From NCBI GenBank assembly GCA_001714685.2, contig MDTP02000008.1, forward strand, positions 1 to 64,000: a stretch of DNA of 64,000 nucleotides, written 5' to 3'. The notes beneath the pieces are model-generated. The model saw only the letters and a program-made list of their open reading frames with translations, was not told the DNA's origin and did no database searches. A program made the translations under genes and the position numbers. Position 1 is the first letter of the stretch. Each line of letters opens with the position of its first letter. Positions 51,619 through 61,389 of the stretch are shown piece by piece. The DNA is from Methanosarcina sp. Ant1. Lineage in GTDB: Archaea; Halobacteriota; Methanosarcinia; Methanosarcinales; Methanosarcinaceae.

Positions 51619-52142
51619 TAAAAGTAAATAATACTTTCATGTTTATATATTTTATGTAGATAAAATTGTTTTTCTAAATAAATTGAGTATAGTTAAAGAG
51701 TAAAATTCCATCTAACCCTTTAAGTCTTTTTTGTGGATATTTGGTATAAAAGCTTCTAATAAAAATCTCCGGGAAAAACCTATTTCGTAATCTAACCAAA
51801 ACCTTTAAGGCTAGTGTTTACAGGAAATAGACATCTTGAAATATGGATTACAAAATTAGGGAATATACGTAAATACTCCAAAGCCCAATACTTCCTGAAC
51901 TTGTACTGAGCTAATATGGATCCCTGAAGCAAAGGCGTTTTCGGAATCCGGAATCCGAATCTAATCTATAAATGTTGAAGTAAACTTCTTTAAGAAACGA
52001 GCGTAGAACTTAATTAAAATTATTCTTTTTGACCGGATAAAGAATTAAATACAATTCGGACATGTAACGGTTAAGTTGAGCTAAGGTTAAGCTTCAAATA
52101 ACAGAATATATGTATAAATAGATCATAAATAAAAAGGGTGAA
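51619..52142. other. Intergenic region between the regulator and enolase
   Basis: Divergent promoters are expected here. On the enolase side, ATATATGTATAAATAG (about 52103-52118) is a good TATA region. No gene seen. Confidence 0.45.
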
Positions 52143-52145
52143 ATG

Positions 52146-53432
52146 ATGTCGTATATCGGTCTACAGCAGGATTCTGGAGAATATAAAATCCAAAAGATAC
52201 ATGCCAGGGAGATCCTGGATTCCAGGGGAAATCCCACTATCGAAGTTGATGTGTTTACACCTAAGGGATTTGGCAGAGCCAGTGTCCCTTCAGGGGCTTC
52301 CACTGGTACCAATGAAGCTCTTGAACTGCGGGATGCAGACCCTAACAGGTATGGGGGAAAAGGAGTTCTAACTGCCGTTAAGAATGTGAATACAATTATC
52401 CAGAAAGAATTGCTTGGACTTGATGTGCGAAACCAGCGGGAAATCGATGAGTTTATGATCGAGCTCGACGAGACCGAGAACAAATCAAATCTGGGAGCAA
52501 ATGCTATTCTTGGTGTATCTATGGCTGTCGCAAAAGCAGCTGCAGACTCCCTCAATATTCCTCTTTACCGCTATTTTGGAGGTTCAAATGCCTTTACCCT
52601 GCCAGTACCCACTATGAATGTCCTCAACGGGGGCAAGCACGCAGGCAACGAGCTTGCAATCCAGGAATTCATGATTCAGCCCAAAGGTGCGGAAACCTTT
52701 TACGACGCTCTACAGATCGGGACAGAAATCTACCAAGTCCTGGGAAAGTCACTGGAGAAAAAATACGGCCGATCTTCTACAAATGTGGGCTATGAAGGCG
52801 GGTATGCCCCTAAAATGAGCGCGTCTACAGAAGCTCTTGATGCTCTTGTACAGGCTATTGAGGAAGCAGGGTACACCGAATCCGAAGTTACAATAGGGAT
52901 TGATGCTGCAGCATCCGAGTTCTATGAAGATGAATTCTACGCAATCGACGGAAAGAAACTTACTGCTCCAGAATTACTGGATTATTACGTCGAACTTGTT
53001 AACTCCTATCCGATCCTTTCAATCGAAGATCCCTTCTATGAGGAAGCCTTCGAGGACTTTGAAGCCCTGACAAATGAACTCTGGGATACAATCATTGTTG
53101 GCGACGATCTCTTTGTTACGAACATCGAGAGGCTCTCCAAAGGTGTGGATATGGGGGCGGCAAATGCACTCCTTTTGAAGATTAACCAGATAGGCACTCT
53201 TTCTGAAGCCTTTGACGCTGCAACCATGGCCTCCAGAAACGGCTATACAGTGATTGTAAGCCATCGTTCCGCCGAAACCGAAGACACCACCATTGCGGAC
53301 CTCGCAGTTGCCATCGGGGCAGAAATGATCAAGACCGGAGCCCCAGCACGCGGCGAAAGGACTGCAAAGTACAATCAGCTCCTTAGAATCGAGGAAGATC
53401 TGGGTGAGGTTGCACATTACGTGCAGCTCTAA
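52146..53432 (+). CDS. eno: Enolase
   Basis: The 428-aa glycolytic/gluconeogenic enzyme interconverts 2-phosphoglycerate and phosphoenolpyruvate. Features are [18 protein letters not shown] at the N-terminus, VPSGASTG, metal-binding acidic residues in SIEDPF and GDDLFVTN, the base Lys in [10 protein letters not shown] and the signature [18 protein letters not shown], with Ala where many enolases have Gly. Start: the second of two adjacent ATGs fits best, 4 nt after GGTGA; the first is at 52143. A 260-bp pyrimidine tract follows the stop. Confidence 0.96.
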   Translation: MSYIGLQQDSGEYKIQKIHAREILDSRGNPTIEVDVFTPKGFGRASVPSGASTGTNEALELRDADPNRYGGKGVLTAVKNVNTIIQKELLGLDVRNQREIDEFMIELDETENKSNLGANAILGVSMAVAKAAADSLNIPLYRYFGGSNAFTLPVPTMNVLNGGKHAGNELAIQEFMIQPKGAETFYDALQIGTEIYQVLGKSLEKKYGRSSTNVGYEGGYAPKMSASTEALDALVQAIEEAGYTESEVTIGIDAAASEFYEDEFYAIDGKKLTAPELLDYYVELVNSYPILSIEDPFYEEAFEDFEALTNELWDTIIVGDDLFVTNIERLSKGVDMGAANALLLKINQIGTLSEAFDAATMASRNGYTVIVSHRSAETEDTTIADLAVAIGAEMIKTGAPARGERTAKYNQLLRIEEDLGEVAHYVQL

Positions 53433-54003
53433 CCTTTCTTTCTTATTTCCATTACTTTTTCCTTATTTCTTTTACTTTTTCCTTATTTCCCTTATTTGTC
53501 CTTTATTTTCCTTTTTTCCCTTACTTTTCCTTATTTTTTTATTTTCCTTATTTTCCCTTATTTCCCTTATTTGTCCCTTATTTTCCTTATTTCTTTATTT
53601 TCCTTATTTCTCTCCCCATTTCTCTCTACTTTTCCTTTTATTTACTTATTCTTCCTTGCTTTCTCTTTCTTTATATTTCCCTTATTTTCTATTTTAAATT
53701 TAGAATTCGTTTCGAAAGTGTTAGAAACTGATATATAAGAAACTGATTTATAATCAGCTTCACAAGAATAAATTAAGAATGAATTACAAGAATGAATTAC
53801 AAGAATGAATTACAAGAATGAATTACAAGAATGAATCATAGAATGAATTTTAAGAAATTAACAAGTCTGAAGTAAGAATCCAATAGAGTTGAATAATAAT
53901 TATCCGGATAATTTGAAATTTTAGCAGGTTTAACTTCCGCAAATTGTGATAATTTCCCGCTGACTGAAAAATCCCTAACTATTCAGGTCAGGAGTTTGTC
54001 CTA
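53433..54003. other. Pyrimidine tract and 13-bp repeats between enolase and ABC permease
   Basis: From 53433 to about 53695 the plus strand is nearly pure C/T in imperfect CTTATTTCC-type units. At 53764-53850 a 13-bp unit, AAGAATGAATTAC, occurs about six times with variants. Open frames in the tract are products of its base composition. No gene supported. Confidence 0.7.
53764..53850. repeat. 13-bp tandem repeat array
   Basis: About six copies of AAGAATGAATTAC, exact in the centre and decayed at both edges. It ends about 150 bp upstream of the ABC permease start. Confidence 0.85.
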
Positions 54004-55170
54004 ATGTATGAACTGAAAATCGCTTTGAGGCAGGTTTTGTCCAGAAAAAGGCAAACCTTTTTTGCTATCCTGGCAGTTGCCCTTGCTGTATCTGTAATCA
54101 CTGTGATGATGGCGATGCTTTCAGGTTTCCAGGGGGAACTTATTAAATCAAGTATCGAAAACAGTCCTCATATCGTTATCAATCCTCAGACTGAAGGGAA
54201 TTTCATTCACCTCTACAGGTACACCTCAACTCAGATTGCGGAAAAAGAAGGGGTTGTAGCCGTATCTCCCAAATATCTGGGCCAAGCTGCGTTGAAGTAC
54301 CGGAATAATGCTGAAGGGATTTCTCTTCAGGGAATTGAACCCGAGGCTGAAGATACGGTTTTGAGGGTTAGCAAGGATGTAGTTGAAGGAGACTTCATTG
54401 CCCTTTCCCATACGAGATATGGAATAGTGTTGGGAGACAAGCTTGCAGAAAATCTTGGAGTTCAGTTGGGAGACCGCGTAGATGCAGTCTTTCCGGGCTC
54501 GAAAACAACTTCCTTTAACGTTATAGGTCTTATCTATACAGGAACTGCAGCAGACGAGGTAACAGCATATGCAAGGCTGGATTCAGTACAGGATTTTTTC
54601 AATGAACCAGGGGTTGTAAGCACAATAGGAGTCAGGATTGCAGATCCTTACCAGGCAGATGTTATTGCAAGTTCAATTGAAAGAGAAACCGGGCTTAATG
54701 CAGTAAGCTGGATAGAGGCAAATGCAGAAATCCTTAATCTGCTGAACACTCAGATGGCCCTCACAAACGTTTTCTATGCCCTTATATACGGGATTGCAGG
54801 TTTCGGGATTGCAAATACCCTGATCACCATTGTTGCCCAAAGAACCAGAGAAATAGGCATTCTCAAAGCCATGGGAGCTTCTCAAAAAAGCATAATGGCT
54901 GTTTTTCTTTTTCAGTCCATAATCCTTGGAGCCATTGGTCTGCTGCTCGGCACTATTCTTGGCTACGTTGCAACCGTTGCTCTCCAGAGCTATAGAATCG
55001 AGGTCCCTCAGGAAATGTATTTCGGGCTGCAGACCTTGCCTCTTGAAGTCCAGCCTCTCAATTTTGTATATGCTGCTTTCTTTGCCTTTATAATCAACAT
55101 AATCTCAGGCATTTACCCTGCTCGGAAGGCTGCAAAGCTTGATCCTGTAAAAGCTATTGAAAGCGCTTGA
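54004..55170 (+). CDS. ABC transporter permease, FtsX/MacB family
   Basis: The 388-aa protein has an N-terminal membrane helix (FFAILAVALAVSVITVMMAML), a large extracytoplasmic MacB-type domain (about residues 45-250) and three C-terminal helices ending with GIYPARKAAKLDPVKAIES, the family's terminal motif. It would pair with a LolD/MacB ATPase to move lipoproteins, peptides or signals across the membrane. CAGGAG is about 9 nt before the ATG. The expected ATPase gene is not adjacent but lies at 49973. Confidence 0.92.
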   Translation: MYELKIALRQVLSRKRQTFFAILAVALAVSVITVMMAMLSGFQGELIKSSIENSPHIVINPQTEGNFIHLYRYTSTQIAEKEGVVAVSPKYLGQAALKYRNNAEGISLQGIEPEAEDTVLRVSKDVVEGDFIALSHTRYGIVLGDKLAENLGVQLGDRVDAVFPGSKTTSFNVIGLIYTGTAADEVTAYARLDSVQDFFNEPGVVSTIGVRIADPYQADVIASSIERETGLNAVSWIEANAEILNLLNTQMALTNVFYALIYGIAGFGIANTLITIVAQRTREIGILKAMGASQKSIMAVFLFQSIILGAIGLLLGTILGYVATVALQSYRIEVPQEMYFGLQTLPLEVQPLNFVYAAFFAFIINIISGIYPARKAAKLDPVKAIESA

Positions 55171-55226
55171 GCAGGAATGGATTTTTTCCAACAGTTTTGG
55201 AAATTTCCTTTCAGCAGTTCTGTTTT

Positions 55227-56039
55227 TCAAACAACTCCAATCATTTTCAGCCCTGCATAGGTCATCAGAAGTACAAAGAGATGTTTCAGATGTTCCGGGT
55301 TTACAAGATGGGCAACTTCAGCTCCTTTTCTTGCTGCAAGAAATCCCGGGACTGCGAGTAAAATCCAGTTAAGGAGATTGATGTATCCAAGAGAATAAGA
55401 AGGAAGCCCAGGCTGTCCCCATCCATTGATTATATACCCTATTGATCCTCCAAAAGAGGTAAAGATTATTACCGCAGCCGAAGTTCCGACGGCTTTCCGC
55501 ATGTCAAAATGTAGAAAAATCAGCATGATTGGAACTCCAAGTACTCCTCCTCCTATCCCAAGAAGCCCTGAAAAAAAACCTATAGAAATACCAGCAAAAA
55601 TATAAGATACTGGATTGGAGCTGATTTTGTCCTTTTCCTTAAAAGCAGGCGTCATATAAGTTCTAAGTGCTCCAATTATGACCACGATCCCGAAAATTGT
55701 GCTCAATGTTGAAGCCGGCAGGTGAGAAGCTACCGCCGCTCCTCCAAAACTGAAAAGTGCTCCGGAAATTCCCATAATCTTTGCCTGTTTCCAGAGCACT
55801 GCTTGCTTTTGCTGATATTTTTGAGTAACACTTATAGAGTTTAGCAAGACAACGAAGAGGCTTGTCCCGAGAGCCATCCTTAGAGCCAGGTCGGGCTGCA
55901 GTCCGGTTTCCTGCAAAAGCCAGTACTGGATAGGAGACATGATAAAGCCCCCTCCCACACCCAGCAGACCTGAGATAATGCCCGTAAAAGCGCCTGTGAG
56001 AATGAGAATTCCAAGATAAAAGGGGTCTGTAGGGGTCAT
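55227..56039 (-). CDS. Sulfite exporter TauE/SafE-family permease
   Basis: The 270-aa membrane protein has about eight helices and the internal duplication typical of TauE/SafE: GIISGLLGVGGGFIMSP in the first half and GFFSGLLGIGGGVLGVP in the second. Members transport sulfite, sulfoacetate or other organosulfur anions. It converges with the ABC permease. Specific substrate unknown. Confidence 0.9.
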   Translation of the reverse strand: MTPTDPFYLGILILTGAFTGIISGLLGVGGGFIMSPIQYWLLQETGLQPDLALRMALGTSLFVVLLNSISVTQKYQQKQAVLWKQAKIMGISGALFSFGGAAVASHLPASTLSTIFGIVVIIGALRTYMTPAFKEKDKISSNPVSYIFAGISIGFFSGLLGIGGGVLGVPIMLIFLHFDMRKAVGTSAAVIIFTSFGGSIGYIINGWGQPGLPSYSLGYINLLNWILLAVPGFLAARKGAEVAHLVNPEHLKHLFVLLMTYAGLKMIGVV

Positions 56040-56490
56040 TTCCAGCTCAGCATTTTCTTTTAATTTCCTTATTTAAGAACAGGCTTCTGATTGTTTTCTA
56101 CATGGAAATGCAAGTTTATTCAAGTTAACAGTATCTGACTGAAAACATACAGTGCTGTCACTGATGATAAAACGGAAAAATCCGGAACTTGCGGAAAGGT
56201 TGTACTTGAAAGAATAAATCATGGATTAAGGGGCGATCATTTTTCTTAAATAAATTCCCCTCACAAAATGAAGCTTAGTTTCTTAAACTCTGACCTGATT
56301 TCGATTTCCCAGGTCTTGATGGATATTCCTTAAGAGAAATTGGGCTAAATGTAAAAGTTAAAAATGAAAGTATCCTGAGCAACAAATATTTAAAATGAGT
56401 TATAAGTTATTAGCCATACATAGATTTAATAAATTATTTCCCACACGCGTTTACAAATTATTTAGCATATAAGGATTAAGAGGCGCTCTT
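56040..56490. other. Intergenic DNA
   Basis: AT-rich promoter region for the divergently transcribed TauE and ThyX-like genes. Nothing else recognised. Confidence 0.45.
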
Positions 56491-57144
56491 ATGATTGAAT
56501 TAAAATTACATGGTACATACAATATTTATTTTGCAATTCTTGGAATGCGAAATCCCATGAACTCCTGGCATCTGATGGACAGTAGTGAGCCTGATCAGGC
56601 AGGGAACTGCAAGCTTGGAGAAAAAGACCTGAGCCTGGCCCAGCGGCTGACACTTGCAGGAAATGAACACGGTAAGTTTTTAAGGTTTATTACGGTCTGT
56701 TTTGATCTCACAGCTCCTTTCTACTGGTGGAAGGAGTTTGACACTTATAAGTTCGCAGAAAAGAACTCCTGCTCCACAATGCATAAGCTGACCAGCAGAG
56801 ACCTGGCTCCTCACGACTTTTCTTTTGACAAACTGACAGATTACAGGAATGCCCAGATCCGGCATCTAAATGATCTCATCAAAGCCTACAAATCCCGTGA
56901 AGGGGATAGTGAAGAAGACACTGAATACCGAAAATCCGTCTTCAGGGAACTTATCCAGGACCTTCCGAGCGCTTACATGCAGAAACGGACAGTCATAACC
57001 AACTATGCCGAACTCCGGAATATTTACTTCCAGCGCCGTAATCACAAGCTTGAGGAGTGGAGAGAGTTCTGCAACTGGATGAAAGAGACGCTGCCATACG
57101 CAGAAGAGCTCATTTGCCTGGAGAAAAATGAAGCTAAAAACTAA
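56491..57144 (+). CDS. ThyX-like protein lacking the canonical RHR signature
   Basis: The 217-aa protein resembles flavin-dependent thymidylate synthase (ThyX) in length and pattern. AGNEHGKFLRFITVCFDLTA corresponds to the ThyX His-Glu-His strand region, and the WWKEFDTYKFAEKNSCSTMH stretch takes the place of RHRxxSxNExSxR, whose arginines are missing. Downstream it has QKRTVITNYAELRNIYFQRR and a HKLEEWREFCNWMKETLPY tail. If related, substrate binding has changed and dTMP synthesis is doubtful. I would not call it thyX without structure comparison. AAGAGGCG precedes the ATG. Confidence 0.55.
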   Translation: MIELKLHGTYNIYFAILGMRNPMNSWHLMDSSEPDQAGNCKLGEKDLSLAQRLTLAGNEHGKFLRFITVCFDLTAPFYWWKEFDTYKFAEKNSCSTMHKLTSRDLAPHDFSFDKLTDYRNAQIRHLNDLIKAYKSREGDSEEDTEYRKSVFRELIQDLPSAYMQKRTVITNYAELRNIYFQRRNHKLEEWREFCNWMKETLPYAEELICLEKNEAKN

Positions 57145-57350
57145 AAATGAATCAGCTAAACAGGGCTCTTTAAAGTAGCTCTGTTTCTCAGTAATTTAAG
57201 GTCTGCTTTTCTAATATTTATTGCCTATTTTTCCATTTATTCTCTGCCTTGTCCGATATTTCCGGTGGGATACACATGATGACCCGGAAAGTCTGCTGGG
57301 AAACAAATTAATATTACAAAATATTTTACTGGTTGGCTTAAGGGATGTAA

Positions 57351-58682
57351 ATGACCGAACTCGGAAAAACAATTAGCTTGAGAAGAGGTATAGGGCTTGC
57401 AATCTGCATGCTCATAGGCACAGGAATCCTGGCACTGCCTGGTCTGGCGCTTGGCGTGGGAAATGTCCATGAGGCAATCCTTGGGTGGCTGCTTATAATT
57501 ATTGTTACCATTCCGCGGATCCAGATCTGCTCTCGGCTAGGCCTTAAATTCCCTTCAACTGCCGGTCTTGCAGGGTATGCCGAGGAAGCAGTCGGGCCCT
57601 GGAGCAGGTACTCTATCTCTTACCTTGTAGGCGGTTCTTATCTCTTTGGGCTTCCTGCTGTTGCTTTTATTGGCAGTGAATATATGCGGCAGCTTTTTTC
57701 GCTCTCCGAATCGGGAGTGACCTTTTGTGCAATCCTTCTTGTAACCTTGATGTTTATTTCAAACCTGTTTGGAATAAGAGCTATTACCCTGATCAACTAT
57801 CTGGCCCTTACCGTACTTTTCCTGCTTATAGGAATGCTTATTGTCTTTAACTTTGACTTTCTCGGTTCCGGGCTAGGGATTGCAAGAGAAGCTCTGAATG
57901 GGAGCGGAAATGTGGACTCACACATAGTGTGGAATGTTACAGCCCTCCTTTTCTGGGCCTTTCTGGGCTGGGAGAACCTTTCTTTTTCCCTGGGTGAGAT
58001 GAAAGATCCCGAAAAAAACGTTCCTCGCCTCTACTGGCTGAGCTTTATTCTGGTCGCTGCCATATATATTTTACTTGCCCTGATAAGCGTCGGAGCCAGT
58101 GTTGCAGGTATTTCTCTTAAGGGAGCTGCCGGCCTTTCAGGTCTGGTTCTTTTTACTCCAGGTGGAAGCTTACTCATATGGCTTATCATTATAGTGCTTG
58201 CAGCAAACGCATGTTCCTGGAACTTTACGGCAAGCCGCTTAATCTATGCCGGAGGCAGGACAGGTGTTTTCCCTGCAGTATTTGGAAAGCTCTCAAAGAG
58301 GAATATTCCTGTATCCAGCCTTGTGATTCTATATGCTCTGTCTGTTTTCGTGATTACAGGATGTTACTTCTTCAAGGTTCCTGTTACTGCTATGATGCTG
58401 CTCGTAAATCAGAACTTTATTTTCCTATGTGGCTTTATCATAATTGCTTACTGGAAAACAGAAATCGGATGGCAGAGGTGGATCTTCTCGGTTCTTTCGT
58501 TTATATCCCTGAGCTTTCTGACCTCTGGATTTACCTGGAAGATTATATATCCGATCTTTCTAATCGGGCTTGGTTACTTCAGGTTTATCGGAAAAAAGGG
58601 AGAAATAACAGCTTCACGGTCCGGACAGGAGCTCCTTCTTCGTGAAGATGCCTCGGAACTTCCCTGCCTCACAAAACACTGA
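57351..58682 (+). CDS. APC superfamily amino acid permease
   Basis: The 443-aa membrane protein has about 12 hydrophobic segments. The first contains IGLAICMLIGTGILALPGLAL, matching the unwound helix 1 with GxG that binds the amino group in APC carriers; ENLSFSLGEMKDPEKNVPR is a typical loop after helix 6. It probably moves an amino acid or amine by proton or sodium coupling. AGGGATG lies just before the ATG. Substrate unknown. Confidence 0.9.
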   Translation: MTELGKTISLRRGIGLAICMLIGTGILALPGLALGVGNVHEAILGWLLIIIVTIPRIQICSRLGLKFPSTAGLAGYAEEAVGPWSRYSISYLVGGSYLFGLPAVAFIGSEYMRQLFSLSESGVTFCAILLVTLMFISNLFGIRAITLINYLALTVLFLLIGMLIVFNFDFLGSGLGIAREALNGSGNVDSHIVWNVTALLFWAFLGWENLSFSLGEMKDPEKNVPRLYWLSFILVAAIYILLALISVGASVAGISLKGAAGLSGLVLFTPGGSLLIWLIIIVLAANACSWNFTASRLIYAGGRTGVFPAVFGKLSKRNIPVSSLVILYALSVFVITGCYFFKVPVTAMMLLVNQNFIFLCGFIIIAYWKTEIGWQRWIFSVLSFISLSFLTSGFTWKIIYPIFLIGLGYFRFIGKKGEITASRSGQELLLREDASELPCLTKH

Positions 58683-58693
58683 AAACAAGATTT

Positions 58694-58757
58694 CTGGCAG
58701 TAATCTGTCCTTGCAGTAATCTGTCCTTGCAGTAATCTGTTCTGGCAGTAATCTGTT
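58694..58757. repeat. 16-bp tandem array, four copies
   Basis: CTGGCAGTAATCTGTC and one- or two-base variants are repeated four times, starting 12 bp after the stop of the APC permease gene. The rest of the gap to 58986 is AT-rich and likely carries the SET gene promoter. Confidence 0.85.
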
Positions 58758-58986
58758 ATGAAAAGGTCTGTCTCGATGTCTCAATCTCATTCTGTTTTTC
58801 TAAAGTTTTGTTGATTCGGGGAAATATGAGTAATCTATAAGCTGTGGAATTTTCCCTATTGTTTGTAAATTACCTTCTGATCTTTCGGAGAATCTTTTTG
58901 AAGGGAAACTTATAAATCCGTTTACTTACTCAAAATAGTAAAATAGTTCACCATCAATTCTTAATATCCTGCAGGAACCTGATTAT

Positions 58987-59373
58987 ATGTCGTTGATAAG
59001 TGTTAAAGAATCACCTGGAAAGGGTAGAGGAGTATTTGCAGAGAGAAATCTTAAAAGAGGAGAGATAATAGAAAGCTGTCCTGTTATAGTCCTCCCAGCT
59101 GAAGAAGTGGATGCTTTTGAGTTAACCCAGCTCTACAATTATTATTTTGCATGGGGTGAAGCCTCGGAAGAAGCAGCAATTGCACTGGGCTACGGGTCTC
59201 TTTACAACCATTCGTATACTCCAAATGCCAAGTACAGGAAAGACTTCGATAACAGCCTTTTAAAATACATTTGTATCAGAGATATCCAGAAAGATGAAGA
59301 AATCACCATTAACTATAATTTTGACCCTGAGGACAAAACTCCTGTCTGGTTTGAACTTGCAAGCCAGAACTGA
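58987..59373 (+). CDS. SET-domain protein lysine methyltransferase
   Basis: The 128-aa protein is a minimal SET domain: GKGRGVFAERNLKRGEII, the SAM-binding YNHSYTPNA (NHS motif) and the knot segment EEITINYNFDPED. There is no post-SET cysteine cluster. A SET protein from Methanosarcina mazei has been reported to methylate the chromatin protein MC1-alpha, so this may be its orthologue. It would act in the cytoplasm on DNA-bound or other proteins. Monocistronic. Confidence 0.9.
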   Translation: MSLISVKESPGKGRGVFAERNLKRGEIIESCPVIVLPAEEVDAFELTQLYNYYFAWGEASEEAAIALGYGSLYNHSYTPNAKYRKDFDNSLLKYICIRDIQKDEEITINYNFDPEDKTPVWFELASQN

Positions 59374-59805
59374 TCTCAGGATTTGTACTCTTCATTTTTT
59401 ATAACTATTAATTATATCTTTAAAATCCCACATAAAATCTGGTTACTGTTTTAAATGATGCGACATTTTGTGCTTACTTTTGATAGTTAAATCTTTCATA
59501 TAATAGAAGTCAGCATATATGGATACTTCTAATTTAGGATGCTGATTAATTTCAAGGAATAAAATAGAGAATCCAAAGAGTAGGGAAAGATGTTGAAAAA
59601 TCGTAGACCATAAGTGGGAATAAAAAAAGTAATGCCTGAATATAAAAAGAATCCTGGACTGGAATGAACAGTTTCCTTAGTTTCTGAGGTAAAAGTATCA
59701 AGGGAGGGATTAAATCCCGGAAGATTACAACTTCCTGTTCCCTTTAAGCCGTTTACTTTTAAAGTGCTTAATTACAGCAGCTCATTTACCTTAAGCGCAA
59801 TTTGA
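59374..59805. other. Intergenic DNA, nothing recognised
   Basis: AT-rich gap between convergent genes; no gene, hairpin or tRNA signature that I can support. Confidence 0.45.
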
Positions 59806-60105
59806 TTATCTTTTGCATGCACAGCCTTTGTTGCATTTAGATATCGCTTTGCCGTTTTTCATAATCTTTTTGCATTTTTTGCAGGATTTGCACGATTTGC
59901 AGGATTTTTTGCATGTAGCGCAACTCTTACATATGGGGGAAGTGCAAGTATAACCTGTCTTACAGGATTTGGCAGTGAGTGTTTTTTCTTTTGCGGCTGT
60001 TTTAGTGGATTTTGCATCTGCATAAGGACATGCTGCTGCTGTCATGGATATGACAAAGAAGACTAATGTAAAAATACATACTGCTTTAATAAAATTTTTT
60101 TGCAT
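59806..60105 (-). CDS. Small exported cysteine/lysine-rich protein
   Basis: A 99-aa protein with a signal peptide (MQKNFIKAV then hydrophobic CIFTLVFFVISMTAA) and a mature part with about a dozen cysteines, spaced mostly as CxxC in CKSCATCKKSCKSCKSCKKC and ending CNKGCACKR. It is lysine-rich and lacks aromatic residues in the repeat. Such a peptide could bind metal or Fe-S, or act extracellularly like metallothionein; none of this is shown. An excellent AAAGGAGGATA site lies 7 nt before the ATG. Family not recognised. Confidence 0.75.
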   Translation of the reverse strand: MQKNFIKAVCIFTLVFFVISMTAAACPYADAKSTKTAAKEKTLTAKSCKTGYTCTSPICKSCATCKKSCKSCKSCKKCKKIMKNGKAISKCNKGCACKR

Positions 60106-60540
60106 TATATATATCCTCCTTTTTCTAGTACTTCACCCGTAATTATCTCGTAATCAAAAATTTTTCTAGTAATTCATTTTCCTACTTCATTTGTTCCGAG
60201 ATTACCCTTAATGATTTGAGAATACTCGTAACCAAAAACTCACACGGAAAATTAACATATAAACATACTTATTTTTATGATATTAAAATAAAAATCGAAA
60301 AACGGATTCAAAGCTTTGTAATACTTTAGTTTCGTATCTAAAACATTATCACATTGAAAAATGCCTTAAACTATATTTAATATCATTTAAAAACAAAATG
60401 TAAGTCCTTTAAGGAGGTTTAATTAATTTATCTCTTTAGATTATCCTTCATATTCTAACAAGTCTCCTATATGAGGCTATTTTCTGCAGCCATGGACTAT
60501 TAAGGTCCATCATTCCAGAGATGCAGATTTGCTGGGATTC
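60106..60540. other. Intergenic DNA upstream of the cysteine-rich gene
   Basis: Strongly AT-rich promoter region; nothing else seen. Confidence 0.45.
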
Positions 60541-61020
60541 AAGAGAAATAAGTCCGCCGCTCAAGTCATAGAATGATGAAATTTTTTATTCGGGATTTTT
60601 TAGTGCTCAAATACCGCATTTATGAAGGCCTAGAAGCCATTGGAATCTGTTTTTCTATGAGGTATCTTAAGTTGTTCCCATTAATCGTGACCAGGCATTT
60701 TCTCGAGCCTTGGCTCGCCATTTTTAATTATAATTTAAGTAAGACTGTCAGTAATGGCTTCGCCGTCAAAGAGTTTTTGTCATCGACAAGTCGACTAGTG
60801 TTCATATTTGCGGCCAGTCATAAGGTTAACAACTCCTTCTTTTTCGAAAATTCTTTTGCGCGGATCTTCTCAGCCCTCAGGCCATTTATCATCCTTATTT
60901 TTAGTTCAAATTTTCGTAACCGATGTGAAAAAAGGAATAATATACTTTTATTTCAGTTCCCCACTGGTTTGAATCTTAAAGATGGTCTTCCATTGTTAAA
61001 CAGTTGATAATTTGCGACTC
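60541..61020 (-). pseudogene. Possible decayed coding region
   Basis: On the minus strand one frame reads ANYQLFNNGRPSLRFKPVGN, then continues with coding-like composition but with several stops (near 60958, 60817 and further on). I do not recognise the product; a degenerate transposase is possible. A CGAGCC-TT-GGCTCG hairpin (60704-60717) followed by TTTTT on the plus strand lies inside. The plus-strand 144-codon frame across it is very Phe-rich and unlikely to be real. Confidence 0.25.
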
Positions 61021-61100
61021 TACCCTTTTCAGTACTTCTTAAGATTGCGCTTTAATTTACTCGAAGCCCTCCGGCTCAAGAGGTGAGGCGCATATAATAA

Positions 61101-61292
61101 AGACTTATATATCTCATTCAGTTCGCTCATAAAGATATACATCGATTTTCCAAGGAGCAACGACGGATTCAACCTGAAAAAAATATTCTAAAAACAATTT
61201 GTGAGTATGCAGATGTTAATGCCATAGATCCGCTCACTCCAGGCGCTGTGAAAATCCCTCAAGGCAGGGTATTGGCAAAAATGATAGAATAA
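61101..61292 (+). pseudogene. Possible gene remnant, C-terminal fragment
   Basis: A plus-strand frame without a proper start reads HRFSKEQRRIQPEKNILKTI and ends VNAIDPLTPGAVKIPQGRVL-AKMIE before TAA at 61290-61292. The composition is protein-like, but the frame is closed upstream by a stop at 61098. It may be the end of a broken gene; family not identified. Confidence 0.25.
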
Positions 61293-61389
61293 ATGTGTGA
61301 TGATATGGGTAAGGGAGTAGAGGAGTGAAATGCAGAAAAAAGGTCTGCATAGCAATACAATGCCTCTTTTCCTCCTCAACACTAATTGC

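Noticed and set aside
53404-53738. Hydrophobic Phe/Leu-rich frames after enolase
   Set aside because: Produced by the pyrimidine tract; no start signal and no plausible protein family.
60573-61007. 144-codon plus-strand frame
   Set aside because: Very Phe-rich, lacks a ribosome-binding site, and the opposite strand looks more coding-like though interrupted.
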